A DNA stretch of 64,000 nucleotides from Acanthornis magna (Eukaryota; Chordata; Aves; Passeriformes; Acanthizidae). The stretch covers positions 6,139,001 to 6,203,000 of the forward strand of contig JAWUZG010000056.1 in NCBI GenBank assembly GCA_036785705.1. Direction: 5' to 3'. The position numbers and the translations under genes are program-made. Below are positions 1-22,541 of the stretch, in pieces; the stretch's first letter is position 1, and each line of letters begins with the position of its first letter. The notes beneath the pieces are model-generated. The model worked only from the letters and a program-made list of their open reading frames with translations. It did no database searches and was not told the origin of the DNA.

Positions 1-2449
1 TATCACACCCGAATTCATTCTCTGAGTTTGGTAAGAAAAGTCTCACTGGGGACAATGACTAGAGCAGACAGGTAACCACCTACGCAATATCTTTTGGGTT
101 GATACCACATTCCAGCATGAGTATACTCACTCTATTTAGAAAATTAAGAGTATATATTTAAAATATTATTTCTATGCTTTAAAGAAATAGATATAAATCA
201 GTACTGAATGCCAGAAAGAAATCTTCAGGGTTTATTAAGGGGATCATAGATGACAAAGTCACCATCATGAACCAGAAATGATAGACAAGGGGGGTTTGTT
301 TATTGCTGTAGTGGAACAGGATGCCAAATCGTTTTAGATGGGGGTACTTTAGGGAAGCTTAATCAGGTTTATGTCATGTAGAAACGCAGACAGGCATGTG
401 TTCCTACTCCAGCAAATGCCATACTTAAAAGTGTCAAGACTGACTATCACTAACTGGCACTGAAACTTTATATAATGGCTCATCTTAACACAAATACGAA
501 CAATAAAAATGACATTCAGGCAAAAAGAACACCTCATTAGCAGCATCCTAAAACTCACGTAGCCTGATGAAGTGCATAAGAAGCATGTGGATTCTCTCTG
601 GGGTCTGGATCACGGGGTATTAAAGCATCGTCAGTTTTGCATTTACAAACGCAAACATTTTAATTTGCAATGTTATCAGGAGACATGCAGTAGAAGTACT
701 CTACAACTAGATTCTCAAGCAAAAAATGCTTACACAATATTCCTCTGGGCAAAGTGATTACATTCAAATTCTCTCTCTGTTGTATAGTAGAAAATTGCTT
801 TTGTTTTAGTAGGAGCCCTTTGTTACCAAATGCAATCTGATAATTCTATTTTCCAAATCAAGAAGCTGTACATTTTCTTCCAGCCACTAAAATTGTTCCA
901 GAAGAAAAAGGTAATCTCATAAAAAGAAATAAAACCAACAGATAATAGTCCAAAAGAAAATTCTTCATGACAAATAGACTTAGTGTCTTCACTACGCTTC
1001 TCCCCAAAGTCTGAATGCTCTGAGACAGGCCTGCAGATGAATCAGCAAAACAATGTATATGAATATATCTGCTTCTCCAAGTATTACTTGAGATTACATT
1101 CATCACTGATTTTATTCCTAGCTTAAACAGGCTGGGGCCTCCCCCTCAAACAGGCAGTGCTCATTATAAACATGCAACATTTTAAAATATAGAAGGATGT
1201 GGGTTTGGGGGCACTGAAATCTTAGCTTTTATTTCTTGTGGCCACCAATATTGAATTCTCTCTCTTATTACATCTGCCGTCAGATGCCGGGTTTGCAGTC
1301 ATCAACATCAAGGAAATTTAGGGGAAAAAGTATAGAAGAAAGCAAGACCAAAAAGAGGATGAGGCAAAATAGGTAATTTAACATAATATGGCTTGGTTAG
1401 AATTTTGAGTAAGGTCTCCTGAAAAATGTGTTGGAGTACTTGCCCAGCTCCATGTTAGCAATGCTGTGTAAATTCCTTGGAGGAAGATCAATAAAAATGG
1501 GCATATTACAAAATATATATATTACAAAATAATATTACAAAATAAATATTTTTATATTGCGAAATACATCCTCTCCCCTTCTCTTAGATGAACAATACAG
1601 TATTTCACAGAGCGCTACATGAAGTGAAAGACAAGCTCATTGCAATAGCAGGTGGTGTCATTATACCCTGCAATGAAAAGAAAACTTCCCATTTTTATGT
1701 ACCTGCATATTTATTATAAGACTTATCTTTTTAGGAGGCAAAGAGATACAAAAAATGAGAGATGTTCTGATTCAAAATTCCATAACATCAGGTTTCTACA
1801 AGAAAAAAAGTCTGTATTTTTTATTTAGAGGACTCATTTGGAGTCACCTGCATTCCTATAGCTCCAGGAGGAGGAGAATAAAGTCCTTTTCACCAGAAAA
1901 CTTTTTGCTGGATAAATCGAGAATACTTGATGGATCTCTCCAGTCTCCAGGCCTCTGACCTATATGGTTCTGTGTTCTAAGGTGTTCAGACAGCTACTTC
2001 AGAATGGACGATGTAGTAATAGGTCTCAATACTGTTTAAAATGATTTACATGATTGATTCACATATGCTATGGAAGCTCACTATAGCCATTGCTGTTGTT
2101 CCATAATTTCTGTAGGAAAAGAGTACAGAGCTTGTAAAACCCTATTCTACCATCCCAGTCCCATCTGGAGCGCTGGAAGTCTTTCTGAACCTTGCTATAT
2201 GGCAGTATCATAAGGATTAAGGAATGCATTAGCAGTAATACCAGTAATAGCTCATAAAATGCTTATATCTTAATTCCACCACAGATGAGAAGCACTTCGA
2301 TGAAAATCAGATGGACAAAAATGGTAACAAGAATTTTAAGTCAGGAATGGAAGAGAAATGGCGAATGAAATCATGAAGGCTTGACATTTATTACTTCCCT
2401 CAGAACGCTGGTGACAGAAAAGCAGAAAGCCAGCCATGATAATACTCAC
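1..2449 (-). other. UNC13C: UNC13C intron 12 (partial)
   Basis: No exon for the expected continuation of MUN was found on the minus strand here. The stretch is AT-rich and contains a small tandem run of an ATATTACAAAATA-type unit (1503-1543). No other feature was seen. Confidence 0.85.
1503..1543. repeat. AT-rich short tandem repeat
   Basis: About three imperfect copies of a 13-nt unit close to ATATTACAAAATA lie head to tail within intron 12. It is a low-complexity microsatellite-like repeat. Confidence 0.7.
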
Positions 2450-2613
2450 GTCATAGCTTGATAAATATATTCAATTCCATAGCGCATTGCAAATTCATCC
2501 ACAATTTCTTGTGCAGCATCGTCAAAGTACACTTTCCAGGCCTCATCGCCTTTCACTTCAGGGATTTTCACAACACCGTTAGATTTAACTTCCGTCAAGT
2601 AATGGAAGAGACT
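2450..2613 (-). CDS. UNC13C: UNC13C coding exon 12: start of MUN region (residues 1364-1418)
   Basis: A 164-nt exon reading [54 protein letters not shown] and the first two bases of a Thr codon. It begins the helical MUN region that opens syntaxin-1 and catalyses SNARE assembly. The acceptor is TTACCTTTAG|AGT; the donor is ATGAC|GTGAGT (phase 2). Two residues differ from what I recall of mammalian UNC13C: Ser1364 (usually Asn) and Tyr1412 (usually Ser). The next exon is not in the window. Confidence 0.96.
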
Positions 2614-3995
2614 CTAAAGGTAAGAAATATTTCCAATAGGTAATTTTGGCTTTTAAGTATCATTCTGAAAATATATTCTATACACAGTCATCAATATATT
2701 AATTGTTAGTCCTTTTTTAAATTGTTTATTTTTCTGAAGGCTGGTTCAAACTAGTCAGCAGGCTTGTGATTCAGCACATTTTATCTCCTTGATATAAAAT
2801 CCTGCCAGTTAACTGGCACAGAAAGACTGCAACATAAAAAAGTGCAGAAACTTCTCTTTTATGTGCCCTTGTTAATGAATGAAATCGTGATGTTGTAATA
2901 CTTAATACAGAGTGTCTCAACTTTAATTTGATCTGTGACCAATAAATTTCAAATTCATTATTTAAGTCCTTAAATTACAGGGAGCTAACAGAAATACTGC
3001 AGGTGCCTCTCAAGTTGTGCCAGGTGTGCAATAAAGTTTAGGTTTAGTAACCTTGGGAGCAAAGCTGGGTTTTGACATTCACAGCACAGAATGCTCCTCT
3101 GATTTCCTAGCTCCATATGTATCCATAAACTGATCAGCAGATTTTATTTCCTATTTTCAGTGATTGAAAAAAACCCCAAAACTTCAAAATACTTTGTTTT
3201 GCCAATTAGCCCATAACTGGATCTTGGATTATCCTATAACGTGTAAATGTTGTCATTTAATTCATAGGTCCAACATTTGCAATTTCATGTCAAAATCTAC
3301 CAGTAAAAATGCTCTGAATATCCGATTTTACAAATGGTGAACAATGGGATTTTGTGGCTACATGCTAGTGGTGAACTTTCAGCCATATATTAGCTATCAG
3401 CTTTCAGAAACTACTTGTATTTTCAGAATAGAATTTCTACAAGGATCACTTTTTGAAGGAAGAGTAATCAATTACAAAAAAAATCTTTCAGAAGACACAT
3501 TGATTTATCAGTGATGATTTCTTTTCAATGTTGACAAAAGCAAACTAGATGAAAAGAAAATGAAATTTGATACTGTCTGTGCTTCTCCTTTTTCTCACTC
3601 TCTCCAAGATATGAATTACTGTAAAAAGAAAGAAATCCTTTACAGTATATTTCTGTAATATATAGAAATGTTTGTATATTCTTGCTGTTAGCAATCACAT
3701 ATGGAGCATCAAAGTGCTAAATCAAAAAACACTACAGGGAGAGTTTATCTGGCTCAACCTCTTTTTCTAACACCCCCTGGCAGGAATGATCTGTTGGTCT
3801 TGCGTTGTTCTGCCTTTGCCTCTGAACCTGACATTTCATCAGCAACACAGAACTGGAAATCTAAAATAGACTTGTCCTGAAGTACAGCAGCAGTTATTCA
3901 TTTCAGTGTTCTAACATTCTGTAGCCTTTTTGCCTCATCCATGCAACAACTAAATAGTAATTTCTGTATGGTGTACTGTAACTTCTCCAACATAC
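2614..3995 (-). other. UNC13C: UNC13C intron 11 (1,382 nt)
   Basis: AT-rich intron between the C2B end and MUN exons. No repeat family or other feature was recognised. Confidence 0.9.
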
Positions 3996-4111
3996 CTCAT
4001 GCAGACAGGTGTACTGCACATGATAGGGAGCAACTTTCTCCTCTCCTTCGATTTCAACATTGATTTTCAGTCTAATGGCACCAGAGACAGCAGATTTATC
4101 TGTTCGCTTTT
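3996..4111 (-). CDS. UNC13C: UNC13C coding exon 11: C2B end (residues 1325-1363)
   Basis: A 116-nt exon completing Glu1325 and reading [20 protein letters not shown], then [18 protein letters not shown]. The sequence covers the last strands of C2B and the short connection to MUN, with the HVQYTCLHE block conserved across Munc13 proteins. The acceptor is CACTCCGCAG|AA; the donor is GAG|GTATGT (phase 0). Confidence 0.97.
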
Positions 4112-5146
<1,035 letters not shown>

Positions 5147-8050
5147 TTATATAACGCTGTACTGCTGTCTAGTTCATTAACCTTGATTTCCACACACTTG
5201 CTTAACTGCATCAAATGTCAAAGCACAAACAACCTGCAACATCCAGGGGAAAGAAAGGCCATCCCACATTGCCAGGGACAAATCTACAATTACTACATAG
5301 ATAAGAATTACTATATATAAAGAGAATAATTTGATTGAATAATATATACATAAAGATTTTATTTAGGAATGTCAAGAACTTCTCACTAAAATTAGTAATT
5401 AATTTAAAATGCATATTTATTGATGCTATTATTTAACAAGTATCTTAAGAAAGATACAGATAGGTCAGGTTTATTTAGGAATGCTACGTAGTACATGCAG
5501 GAATGTACCAAAGTAGTAGTCTGGAATCACACAGAAAGTGAGAAAAAAATTAAAGAATATTTCCAGTGTGTGTCAGGAAACTTCTGTTAAAAACCAAGAA
5601 ATATGCACAAACATCCCAGCAAGACAAGGAAGGCAATCAGAAAAACCTAGGAAAATAAGTAGCTGCTTTCTTTAAAAGACACATTAATGCTCTCCAAGAC
5701 CTCCATTCCCTGGTAAGGAGAAAGAGCAGGGACCATGCCATGTTCTAAAAAATTTCTTGCAAATTTAAGTGGCTTACTAACCCCTCCTGGGTTGAGTGGA
5801 TTTGAGAAACTGCTGGATGTATGAGGGAATGAGGTGGCTTCACTTGCTATCTGCAGACTACACAGTGGAAAAAATTTTTACTCCCAGCTGCACCCTGCAT
5901 GTATTTACACAGAAATGGAAAAGAAACTCTATTACTGCTTGTTCCTATAAGGCACAATGAGGACTGTTTACTATTCATCAGTGATTGCTTTTGATGACTT
6001 GATTGGAATATCCCAACACTGACTGCAGAGGTTTGTGTTAGTGAAAATCTTTCTGCTGACATTTGACTACTACAGACCTGCATCAGTTAAATCCACGCCA
6101 TACTCGTGCATCCATACTAAGTCTGTCTTTATAATATCCATTCACTAATGCTACACAAATATTTTAAATATTGCATGTCTTTGTTTCTCTTTAAATATGA
6201 TTTTAAAGTGTAGCAGCAAATTTTCATCTTCAGCAGGGCCTTAGTTTGACACTTAATTAAGAGTTTTTACTTGAATTCTATTCCAAGCACTATCACTGCT
6301 CAGTGATCTGTCTCAGTGTTTCCAGTGTTAAAACAGTAATACTCCAACTTATCTTCCAACCAGCACCCCTCAGGGGTATTCTAAGAATTAATTAGTGGTG
6401 GTAATGGGCTTTGGAAGTATAAAGAGCTGTAAATGGTATTATTACTGTCAAGGCCAATCAGACACAAAAAATGGCATGCACAGCTTTTCCTCTGCTACTC
6501 TGTGACATCATTCAGTATCACAGAAATCCTTGTTTCTGTCTTTATTCCAGATTTTAACTTTGCAGATAATTCTGGTAATTAAAGTGCACATTGTTCTGTG
6601 ATTAGCAAAATTAATAAAGCACAGTTTCCTTTTGTCTTATGACTGTCTTCCCTGACATCCAACAAACCACAATCACCTGCTGAATCTTCTCCCATAGTTG
6701 GGGTTTTCATAAATTACCCCTTCATGTGTGCTCCTGGTGTATGTCCTGGGGGAGCTCATACTAAGGACACTGTTAGGATCTCCTCTCTCTCTGACCACAT
6801 ATTTTCATAGAACATGACAGACTTATTGTGAAGCAATCTGTGAAATTTCTCTGACTGATCACAAAATTCAAAAGCCATTGGCAAGGACATATGAAATATA
6901 GGAAGATAAAGATGGGTCAAATAAACATCCCTGCCTTAAGAAACTAGGCTAAACACAGAAACCATTTAATTTTCCTGAAATGCAGCTCTGAGTTACTGCT
7001 TAACATGGCTAGAGTCCTGAATTGCATTTAGCTGTGCACCCAACAGAAATATTTGACAGGGGATTTCTGCGGTGACATAGGGATATCTATCACCGGTGAG
7101 GTATTTAAGTGACCCTCGTCACCATACCTGTGCTTTTAATAGAAATCTTATTCCTGCTTAGCTTTTCAGGCAGATGCTGCATTTAAAAAGTCATTGTGTA
7201 TTTCAGCACAAACACCATATTTTTTATTCTCCTGAGACAACATGAATTTCCCTCTGATATACACTTAGCTGATTAAGAAATATTTATTCAGATGATCAGG
7301 ATGACTGTACTATTCCTGATATCCTCAGCTTTCTTCAACGTCCTTTTCGCCTTTAATCTTAGGTTAGCGAAACATGGTGAGACCTATCACAACCAATGTG
7401 TTAACTCATGTTCATTGCTGGGTAGAAACTTTAGCACTGAGTCAGCTCTGCTACACTTCTAAAGTTCCTATGCAAGACCACAAAAATAGCATGGATTTGT
7501 GTTTCTAGAACTGAAGAGTGGACGAACAAATATTTCTCCTGGCCTGCCCTGCGGCAGTGTGACTGCAGGGAGAGCTACTGTTAAAGTTGCAGAGCTGTCT
7601 CTGAATGGTTCTACTTACCTGCCCAGACTCTCAGAAACAGCCCTACATAATGACATGCATGCTCTGCTTTAGTCACTGGTAACATCTGTGCAGAAGCTCA
7701 GGGTGGGATTCCTAAAATCAGCCCAGGGAATTAAAGGCTAGACAACGTATGCTTTTTACAGTGTTCCTATTCTACATATAAAGCCACTCTGCTTTATATG
7801 CTCAGTAAAAGCATTCACAAAGTTGTGATACAGGAAGATGAGAAGTGAATTGTTCTCTAGCAGGCAGAGGAGGAAGGTACTGATGCTTCTGAAAACTAGA
7901 AAAGTTGCAGTATATTCAGAGATGCATGATAGAAGAGACAGTTTTAATAATTTACCAACAATCTGGTGACACTATATTACTTCTGCATTTCCAGAATGCC
8001 ACGCAGACCTTGAATAATCCTCACAGAATTCCAGCTTATTCTAATGGCTA

Positions 8051-8090
8051 GAGTAATAAAATTGTAATCATAGTAATAAAATTGTAATAA
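8051..8090. repeat. 20-bp tandem duplication
   Basis: Two adjacent copies of a unit containing AGTAATAAAATTGTAAT, differing at two positions. This is simple slippage-type duplication. Confidence 0.75.
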
Positions 8091-8374
8091 TAAAGTATCT
8101 TTACAATAGTACCCTGAGGTAAATTTAATATTAGATGCACTGGCATGACCTGATTGGACATCTCCTCTAAGAGACCTGCACCCAGTGTTAAAATGACAAC
8201 TGAGTGATACTGTGCTACCTTCAGTAAGTTCAGGAAGCCATTTATTGCTATTATTACCCTCATGTTTATTAGTAGTGCCATTACTGCAAGCCAGAACCAG
8301 ATCCACAGCATTGCTATGAGAAGTCTGTCCACTTCATTCTCAGGTGTTCAGAGACATTTCCATGGTCCCTCAGG

Positions 8375-8620
8375 AAATCTATTCCAGAACTTCATTAGCC
8401 CCACTTTTTCTGAAGTCTGATTTAAACCTCTCTAAATGGAATTTGTGGCTATTACTTCTTGTTCTACTATAACAGTAAGCATGGAAAAGAGATGATTCCT
8501 TTCCTCTCTGCAGGAGAAAGGATGTGTTTAAAGACATCCTTACCTCCACTACTTGTCTCTTCTCTAGTCTGGACAGTCCCAATTCTTTAGCAGTGTTGTC
8601 ACGGGCCATGCTTTCTGATA
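8375..8620 (-). mobile_element. Old CR1 LINE 3' fragment
   Basis: On the plus strand it reads ATTTAAACCTCTCTAAATGG, ATTACTTCTTGTTCTA, TTTAAAGACATCCTTACCTC, TCTTCTCTAGTCTGGACAGT, CCCAATTCTTTAGC and GGGCCATGCTTTCTGA. This is the complement of the CR1 (chicken repeat 1-type) ORF2 tail and 3' region, whose familiar form includes a CTTCTCTT...CCCAGTTCTTT...CATG.TTTCTA sequence. It is heavily diverged, so an ancient CR1 subfamily; it lies in the same orientation as the gene. Confidence 0.7.
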
Positions 8621-9549
8621 AAGTAGAATGAGACTAATTATGCTTTTTCTTGCATTATTTTACTCTGTCATAACAAAAAGAGAGTTGTATAAAATTAATC
8701 TGTATTGACAGCAGTTTGAAAAAAAAAACTCAGACCATGCACACTGTATTGTGAAACTGAAAAACATTATCACTGAACAAACAATTTATCATTTGAATTG
8801 TTTCTTGGAGGTGTTCTGCTCTCTTGATTTGGGCCTAGGCAGTAAGAAATAGTTATTTTAATTAGCAGGATGTATCTCGGAAACTTGGCTGATTATTGAA
8901 GGATTTTTAGAATAGATGAATCTAGTAAACTATTGTGTAGGTTTTATTACTCAATTGGTTTTATGTAATATAATTCTCTGTTAAATACTCTTGCTTACGA
9001 GACAGTCCTTGAGCTATTTCAACAATTCTCACAAAACTGTGTTTAGATATCACTGGAAACTGGAGCACCATTTCAACAGTTAACCAATCATGTTATCTTC
9101 AGGTACAGTGAAGACCATATTTTTTACAAGTCAGTTCGGCTGATCAAGAATGTATAAAATAACAGTAGAAAGGGACTTTGGTGAAGTCCCCTTGGCCACT
9201 TATAGTAAATACTGCTTTAAATGAATCTACTAATAATTTATTTTTGAATAAATAGTGTTTGAGTGCTATGCTTTAAAGTAATTCCAAGGAAAAAACATCC
9301 ACAGATGGATGACTGAAATCAGTTTGAGCAAATATTTTCATGCACTGAAGGTAGCAATATGTATCCAATGAACATATTTATTAGAGCCCTTATGCTGGCT
9401 TAGTAACAGCCAAAATAGAAAGAATAAATAATGGAAGATAATCATCCAGTTATTTGAAAGACTTCTGTATTACACAATTGGATCTGAGGTGTTTATGAAT
9501 GGTCAGAGGAAATGTGGTACCTGCAAAGTCAGCAGGGCAATTTGGAGAT

Positions 9550-9596
9550 GTGTTTTGTCTCGCCAAATATTTTCTAGATGTTTGGCAAGACAACAC
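9550..9596. repeat. Imperfect inverted repeat (hairpin)
   Basis: GTGTTTTGTCTCGCCAAA (9550-9567) and TTTGGCAAGACAACAC (9581-9596) are complementary apart from two unpaired T's and one mismatch, with a 13-nt spacer. Its origin is unknown. Confidence 0.6.
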
Positions 9597-11849
9597 CGTC
9601 AGAAAAAGCAGATTTCTCTATTTCAGTAATCAACTGTTGAAAATAGTCAAGAAAAGAACAAGAGTAGAGTTTTATTACAGTGTATCAATCTGTACAAAGC
9701 TGAAAACTATACAGCCAAAATATAACTTCCTCTAACTAAAAAGATGAAAATGCAGTCCCTTTTCCTGTATCAGACGCCACACTCAACCAGAAGGAGAAGG
9801 TGACAGCTGCACGATTCTTCCTTTACTCTGGCATTGAAAAAAACTCCTATCACTGACGTTTTATTGAACAAAAAACCCCAAACTTCTTTGTTATCTCATT
9901 TCTAATAATGCCAGGAGAAAGGATCAAAGCCCTTAGCACCTATATTACATTCATTAAATGAACATCTGCTGGCCTATTTACTTCTCTACCTTGTGCACCA
10001 AAAAGCTATATTTTAGTGATGGTTTAGGAGGTCCCATGCTAAAATCTATGCCGGTATCCCATCTTTTGTTAGAAACATTCCCTTACTGTTATCATGCAGT
10101 CATATCTGGGTTATTTGTGGTTCTAAGAACTAGAACACCTCCCTCCCTCCATGTGCTATGACAGAGCAAATGCACAGTGGGGAGCCAATGTTTTTTCCAA
10201 GTCCTTGTTTTGGAACAGATGGGAAGATTTAAATGAATCTTTTGGTATAATAAGTCAGTATAAGCTTGTAAGATTTTGAGACATCTTATTTCTTATATAT
10301 TTTCTGTTTTATATTTTAAAAGTTATAATGATGATTAATATTAGGTTTTAAACAGGAATATCAAATATCACTAATAGAGCCTAATTTAAATAATACTTCC
10401 TGAGTCAATTAAATAGTTATATTGATTTACTGTAGATTTAATCTTGGGGTTAAACATTTATAGTCTATTTAATACAATTTAGAAATTCTCATACTTTCAG
10501 TTAAAAGCCAAAGCATTAAATAAGTCAGGGAGATTATTTTAGAATGCACAAGTGCTATAAAAATGTTGGAAAATGCATTCAGTTCAAAGCAGCTACTCAG
10601 GAGGTTCGTGCTATAGTAAGGTTTGGTGTGCGGTAAAAATGTTATTGCTAGGGCAGCAGATGATAGTAATACTTAGTGCTAGGAGAAAAAAAAATAGAAT
10701 ATTTTTAAGTTTCTAGGGATTTTATTGTAGACCTGCTCACATCTTTGAGAAAACACATTTAAAACTTCCTACCAAATTTGCTGAATTACTCATCCAATTT
10801 TTGATATTATGCAACTCCTACAATTAAACATAAGAAAGTAATTAATCTTCTACTTTTGGTCACTCAAAGTCATTCAGTGAAGTATGACACTTCAACTGTT
10901 ACAAGAGTAACACAATTAACTCAAAAAGAAAACACTTTCTGTATAGGGGAAACTCACAATAAGTTTCAAGGTGTCTGTTTTCTCTGAATTAACTAATCAC
11001 TTCTAATGCAAGTGTTTGAAATTGAAAGGAACAGGCACACACTGTTCAATACCACTGGATTCCCTAGCACCTTTCCCAGACAAATAGAAGCAGCATCTTG
11101 GGCCAAAACTCTTTCAGACTCAGTACTGAAACAATAACCTCCTCCTCAATAAGGAGGTAGCAGGTTTTGGTCAAAAACAAGGGAAGTGCTACACAGTAAG
11201 AAGGTAACCTGTCATGTTATGACTTTGCACCTTCTCTATTTCAAATGCCTGAACCCTCACAGAAATTGCTTCTACCTTTTATGTAGATAGGAATAGCTAT
11301 AACTTATGCCCTTTTTATAGGGGGAAAGGAATATGAGGAGAAACTAAACAGTGCTCTCTACATCAGACTTTTGGACAACACTCAATGCCTAAAAGCATGG
11401 GCATTACAAACACACCACCCCTGAGCACACCAGTTACTACCAAATTCCCCAGTTACACTTCAGAGAATCATAATGCCAAATAAAAACACATTTACCTTGC
11501 ATGGACAGTATCTGGCACATAGGAAGGTATTTCAAAAGGCAGTAATTTGGTATGTAAGGTTGAAGTATGAAAACTGTTACTTAAGTTCCCTAAAAAAATT
11601 AGAATAAGTAGGCACCACCAACAGATACCTAAAAAAGACTTAATTATGAGCTGCATGATCATTATAAGATAAAACCATAATAAACTTTGATGCTGTCTCC
11701 ACTCAGAACTTGCTAATTGCATAATGCTATGAATATGCATAGTACAGACAAAACATGTTTTCAAATTAAGCCAATATTTAATTTGGTGGTGTTATATTAC
11801 CTAAATGTGGACTAAGAAAAGCAAAATCAACAGTATTTTCTATACTTAC

Positions 11850-11991
11850 AAATAGAATTTTTCATCCCATACTGGATTCAAGTTTCCAAAAATCGTTTTT
11901 GTTCTTCGCTTGTTTTTGCCAACTTGCACAGTAACATATGGGTCACTTGAGCCAGTTTTGTCCTTAGCCTGTAAGCCCTGAGCACAAAGAA
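11850..11991 (-). CDS. UNC13C: UNC13C coding exon 9: C2B domain, first half (residues 1221-1267)
   Basis: A 142-nt exon reading (V)[19 protein letters not shown] and on to [11 protein letters not shown]. Asp1231 and Asp1237 are the first-loop Ca2+ ligands (Asp705 and Asp711 in Munc13-1). A basic strand, GKNKRRTKT, follows and is the phosphoinositide-facing part of C2 domains. The acceptor is CTTGTCGCAG|TT; the donor is TATTT|GTAAGT (phase 2). The apparent in-frame upstream residues past the acceptor are intron. Confidence 0.97.
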
Positions 11992-13865
11992 CTGCGACAA
12001 GAGGAGAGAAAGGTGCTTTAGCCCTCATAGCCTTTATTGCCAAGAAGTAAATGAGAGTGACAACAGCAACAGGAAACAAAACACTCAGAGTGAGTGCTTG
12101 TGAAGGAAAGCTTTCTGGATTACTTTCCCAATGTCTGTAACTCTGGAGACTGACAAGGTTTGTCTAACTACCCTTCTGGACTGTATAAAATTTTAAAATA
12201 CAGTTTAATAGAGTAATAAATATAAACATTCACTACCGAGCACCAAACAGATACTTTTCTCAAACTCTGGTTTAATCAGAATGGCAAAGAGTATAATAAC
12301 TTGTCTTGAGCCTGATAATTCCCTAAAATTCTCTGCCCCCCAATAAATAAATAAAAATTTTCAGAATTTCTCCAAAGATCCAAACAAACATTTTCAATAA
12401 CTTCCAATAATATAAAAAAATCTGCCCTGTGGATTATGAAACAAAACATGAGGGGCATGGCTACCATTTGTCATTTGTTCTTCCAAGAGATGAACCGTGA
12501 TTTTTAGAATACTTTCTATGCTATCACAGAGAGGGTGACAGTTCAGATCAGTTACAATCAACTGTTTATGTATTTGCTATCCTTTCTGACAGTTAATGTG
12601 GGTGTATAGTTAATGGATATGAATTTAGTGGTAAATATATATACATACAATTTGATTTTCCATCATAGTTCATAAAAGTGGAAATCTCAGGAGAAAGCAG
12701 AACTGTCAAAGAGCAGTCTACCAAAGCCAGAGAACTGCAGCTAAAACACATGCTCTGGCTCTTACCATTCAGCTGCGCTTGGTTTTGTTGTTTCACACAT
12801 ATTATTTAAATCGTCTCAGCGGTAACATTCTCTAACGTCAGTCATTTTGGATAATGAAGCTCCCTTGGTGTGCTTATAAAAATGATTACCCCAAAATGGC
12901 ACCTGGCTCAGCAGATCAGCTCTCGGTGTAGGTTCAGTCATATGTGCTGACTTCAGTGAAAGAAGTAAAATTCTGCTATTCTTTGACACATCTAACTTCT
13001 GAAAAACCTCTTAGGAATGAACTAACTTATTCTGTCTTCCCCATTCACTCTAAATCCACCGGGAATCTTAGAAGGGAAGGAAGTATCCTTCTCCTATTTA
13101 TGCAGTAGAATTAAGTAACAGCCTAGAAAAAGTCTTTGAGGATTGTTAAATTGTATGTGTTATAGTGGCCTGAACACAAGACAGCCTTCAGTATCCTTCA
13201 GAGGTAGAACTAAAAGTAAACATATGAATTAAATATGTCCCTAGTGCTCGGTGCCAGTCCCAAAATTCCACAATTATTCTTTTGAGTTTCATGCACCACC
13301 TCTCAACCTTCACAATAACCTCCATTTATGCTGAGGTTTTAATTCAAAAACTGAAATGTCAAAGTCAGAGGACCTGGAAATGTTTATGAGGAACCAGGCT
13401 AATGCAATTGGAAGCCATCTGGAGTATGTTCTGGGTGAGCAGCATTATGCAACATCAGCATCGCTAAAATGGAACACCCCTCAGTCAAGCAACATGAATG
13501 GATAATGAGTTTCAAACCAACGGGATCTGGAATTGCAAGCTCAAGTGTTTTTTGGTCACTCAGACCCTTTTTTTAATGAACTTTAACTCCTGCAGTTGGT
13601 GGCAAAAAGCTCATCATTAGCACAGGAGATACTGGTAGGACATACAGGAGATACAACATTTTTTCTTGTCTTCCTAGAGTAGTAGAATATAAAGTAGTTT
13701 TGGAAACTTAAAATTCAACTCTTGTGGTTGGCATTCTATAAATCAACTGTTTGTAGATGCACCAAGTATGCAATTGAACACACAGTCCAGCTCTACTTAT
13801 AAAAAATCTTGCTCCTGAATCAGGAGACTAGAAAAGAAAGAGCTCTTAGAACAAAAGAAAATTAC
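11992..13865 (-). other. UNC13C: UNC13C intron 8 (1,874 nt)
   Basis: AT-rich; no recognised repeat or regulatory feature. Confidence 0.9.
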
Positions 13866-14093
13866 CTGTGATAGTTATTTTTGCTGACCATTTGGATGTT
13901 CCATCCAAAACACTTTGTTTTGCTGCTTTTGTGTATTGTACAAAATCTTCTTTAGAAATATTGAACATTTCCTGGATTACTTCAAACACCTCTGGTCTGT
14001 TTTTCTCTCTAATCTTCATTCTTTCTTTCATAGCACTAATAATATTCTGTGTTTTGTCTTCTGCACCATGTTTGGAACTTTTCTCAGCTGCTC
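13866..14093 (-). CDS. UNC13C: UNC13C coding exon 8: C1-C2B helical linker (residues 1145-1220)
   Basis: A 228-nt exon reading (R)[18 protein letters not shown], then a charged helix ([20 protein letters not shown]) and ending [16 protein letters not shown], the first strand of C2B. In Munc13-1 this helix packs C1 and C2B against each other and onto MUN, coupling lipid and Ca2+ sensing. The acceptor is CTCTCATTTCAG|GA; the donor is ACAG|GTAATT (phase 1). It is very close to the mammalian UNC13C wording. Overlapping plus-strand ORFs of 96 and 60 codons are shadows. Confidence 0.97.
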
Positions 14094-22469
<8,376 letters not shown>

Positions 22470-22541
22470 CATTTCATCAGTGTTTGTGGAGGTCCGAATG
22501 AGCATGGCCATGGAAATACCAGATTTTCGAGCTGCAAGGGT
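22470..22541 (-). CDS. UNC13C: UNC13C coding exon 6 (residues 1048-1071)
   Basis: A 72-nt, phase 0-0 exon reading TLAARKSGISMAMLIRTSTN then TDEM. The acceptor is CCTTAAACAG|ACC and the donor ATG|GTAAGT. It is the conserved basic/hydrophobic linker immediately before the C1 exon. Being symmetric and a multiple of three, it could be skipped cleanly. The match to the Munc13 paralogue wording (AxKSGIxxAM) is clear. Confidence 0.94.

Noticed and set aside
1..2449. Search for the next MUN exon (words such as SSKYMCPGVPAVM)
   Set aside because: No minus-strand match was seen, so it most likely lies beyond the left edge.
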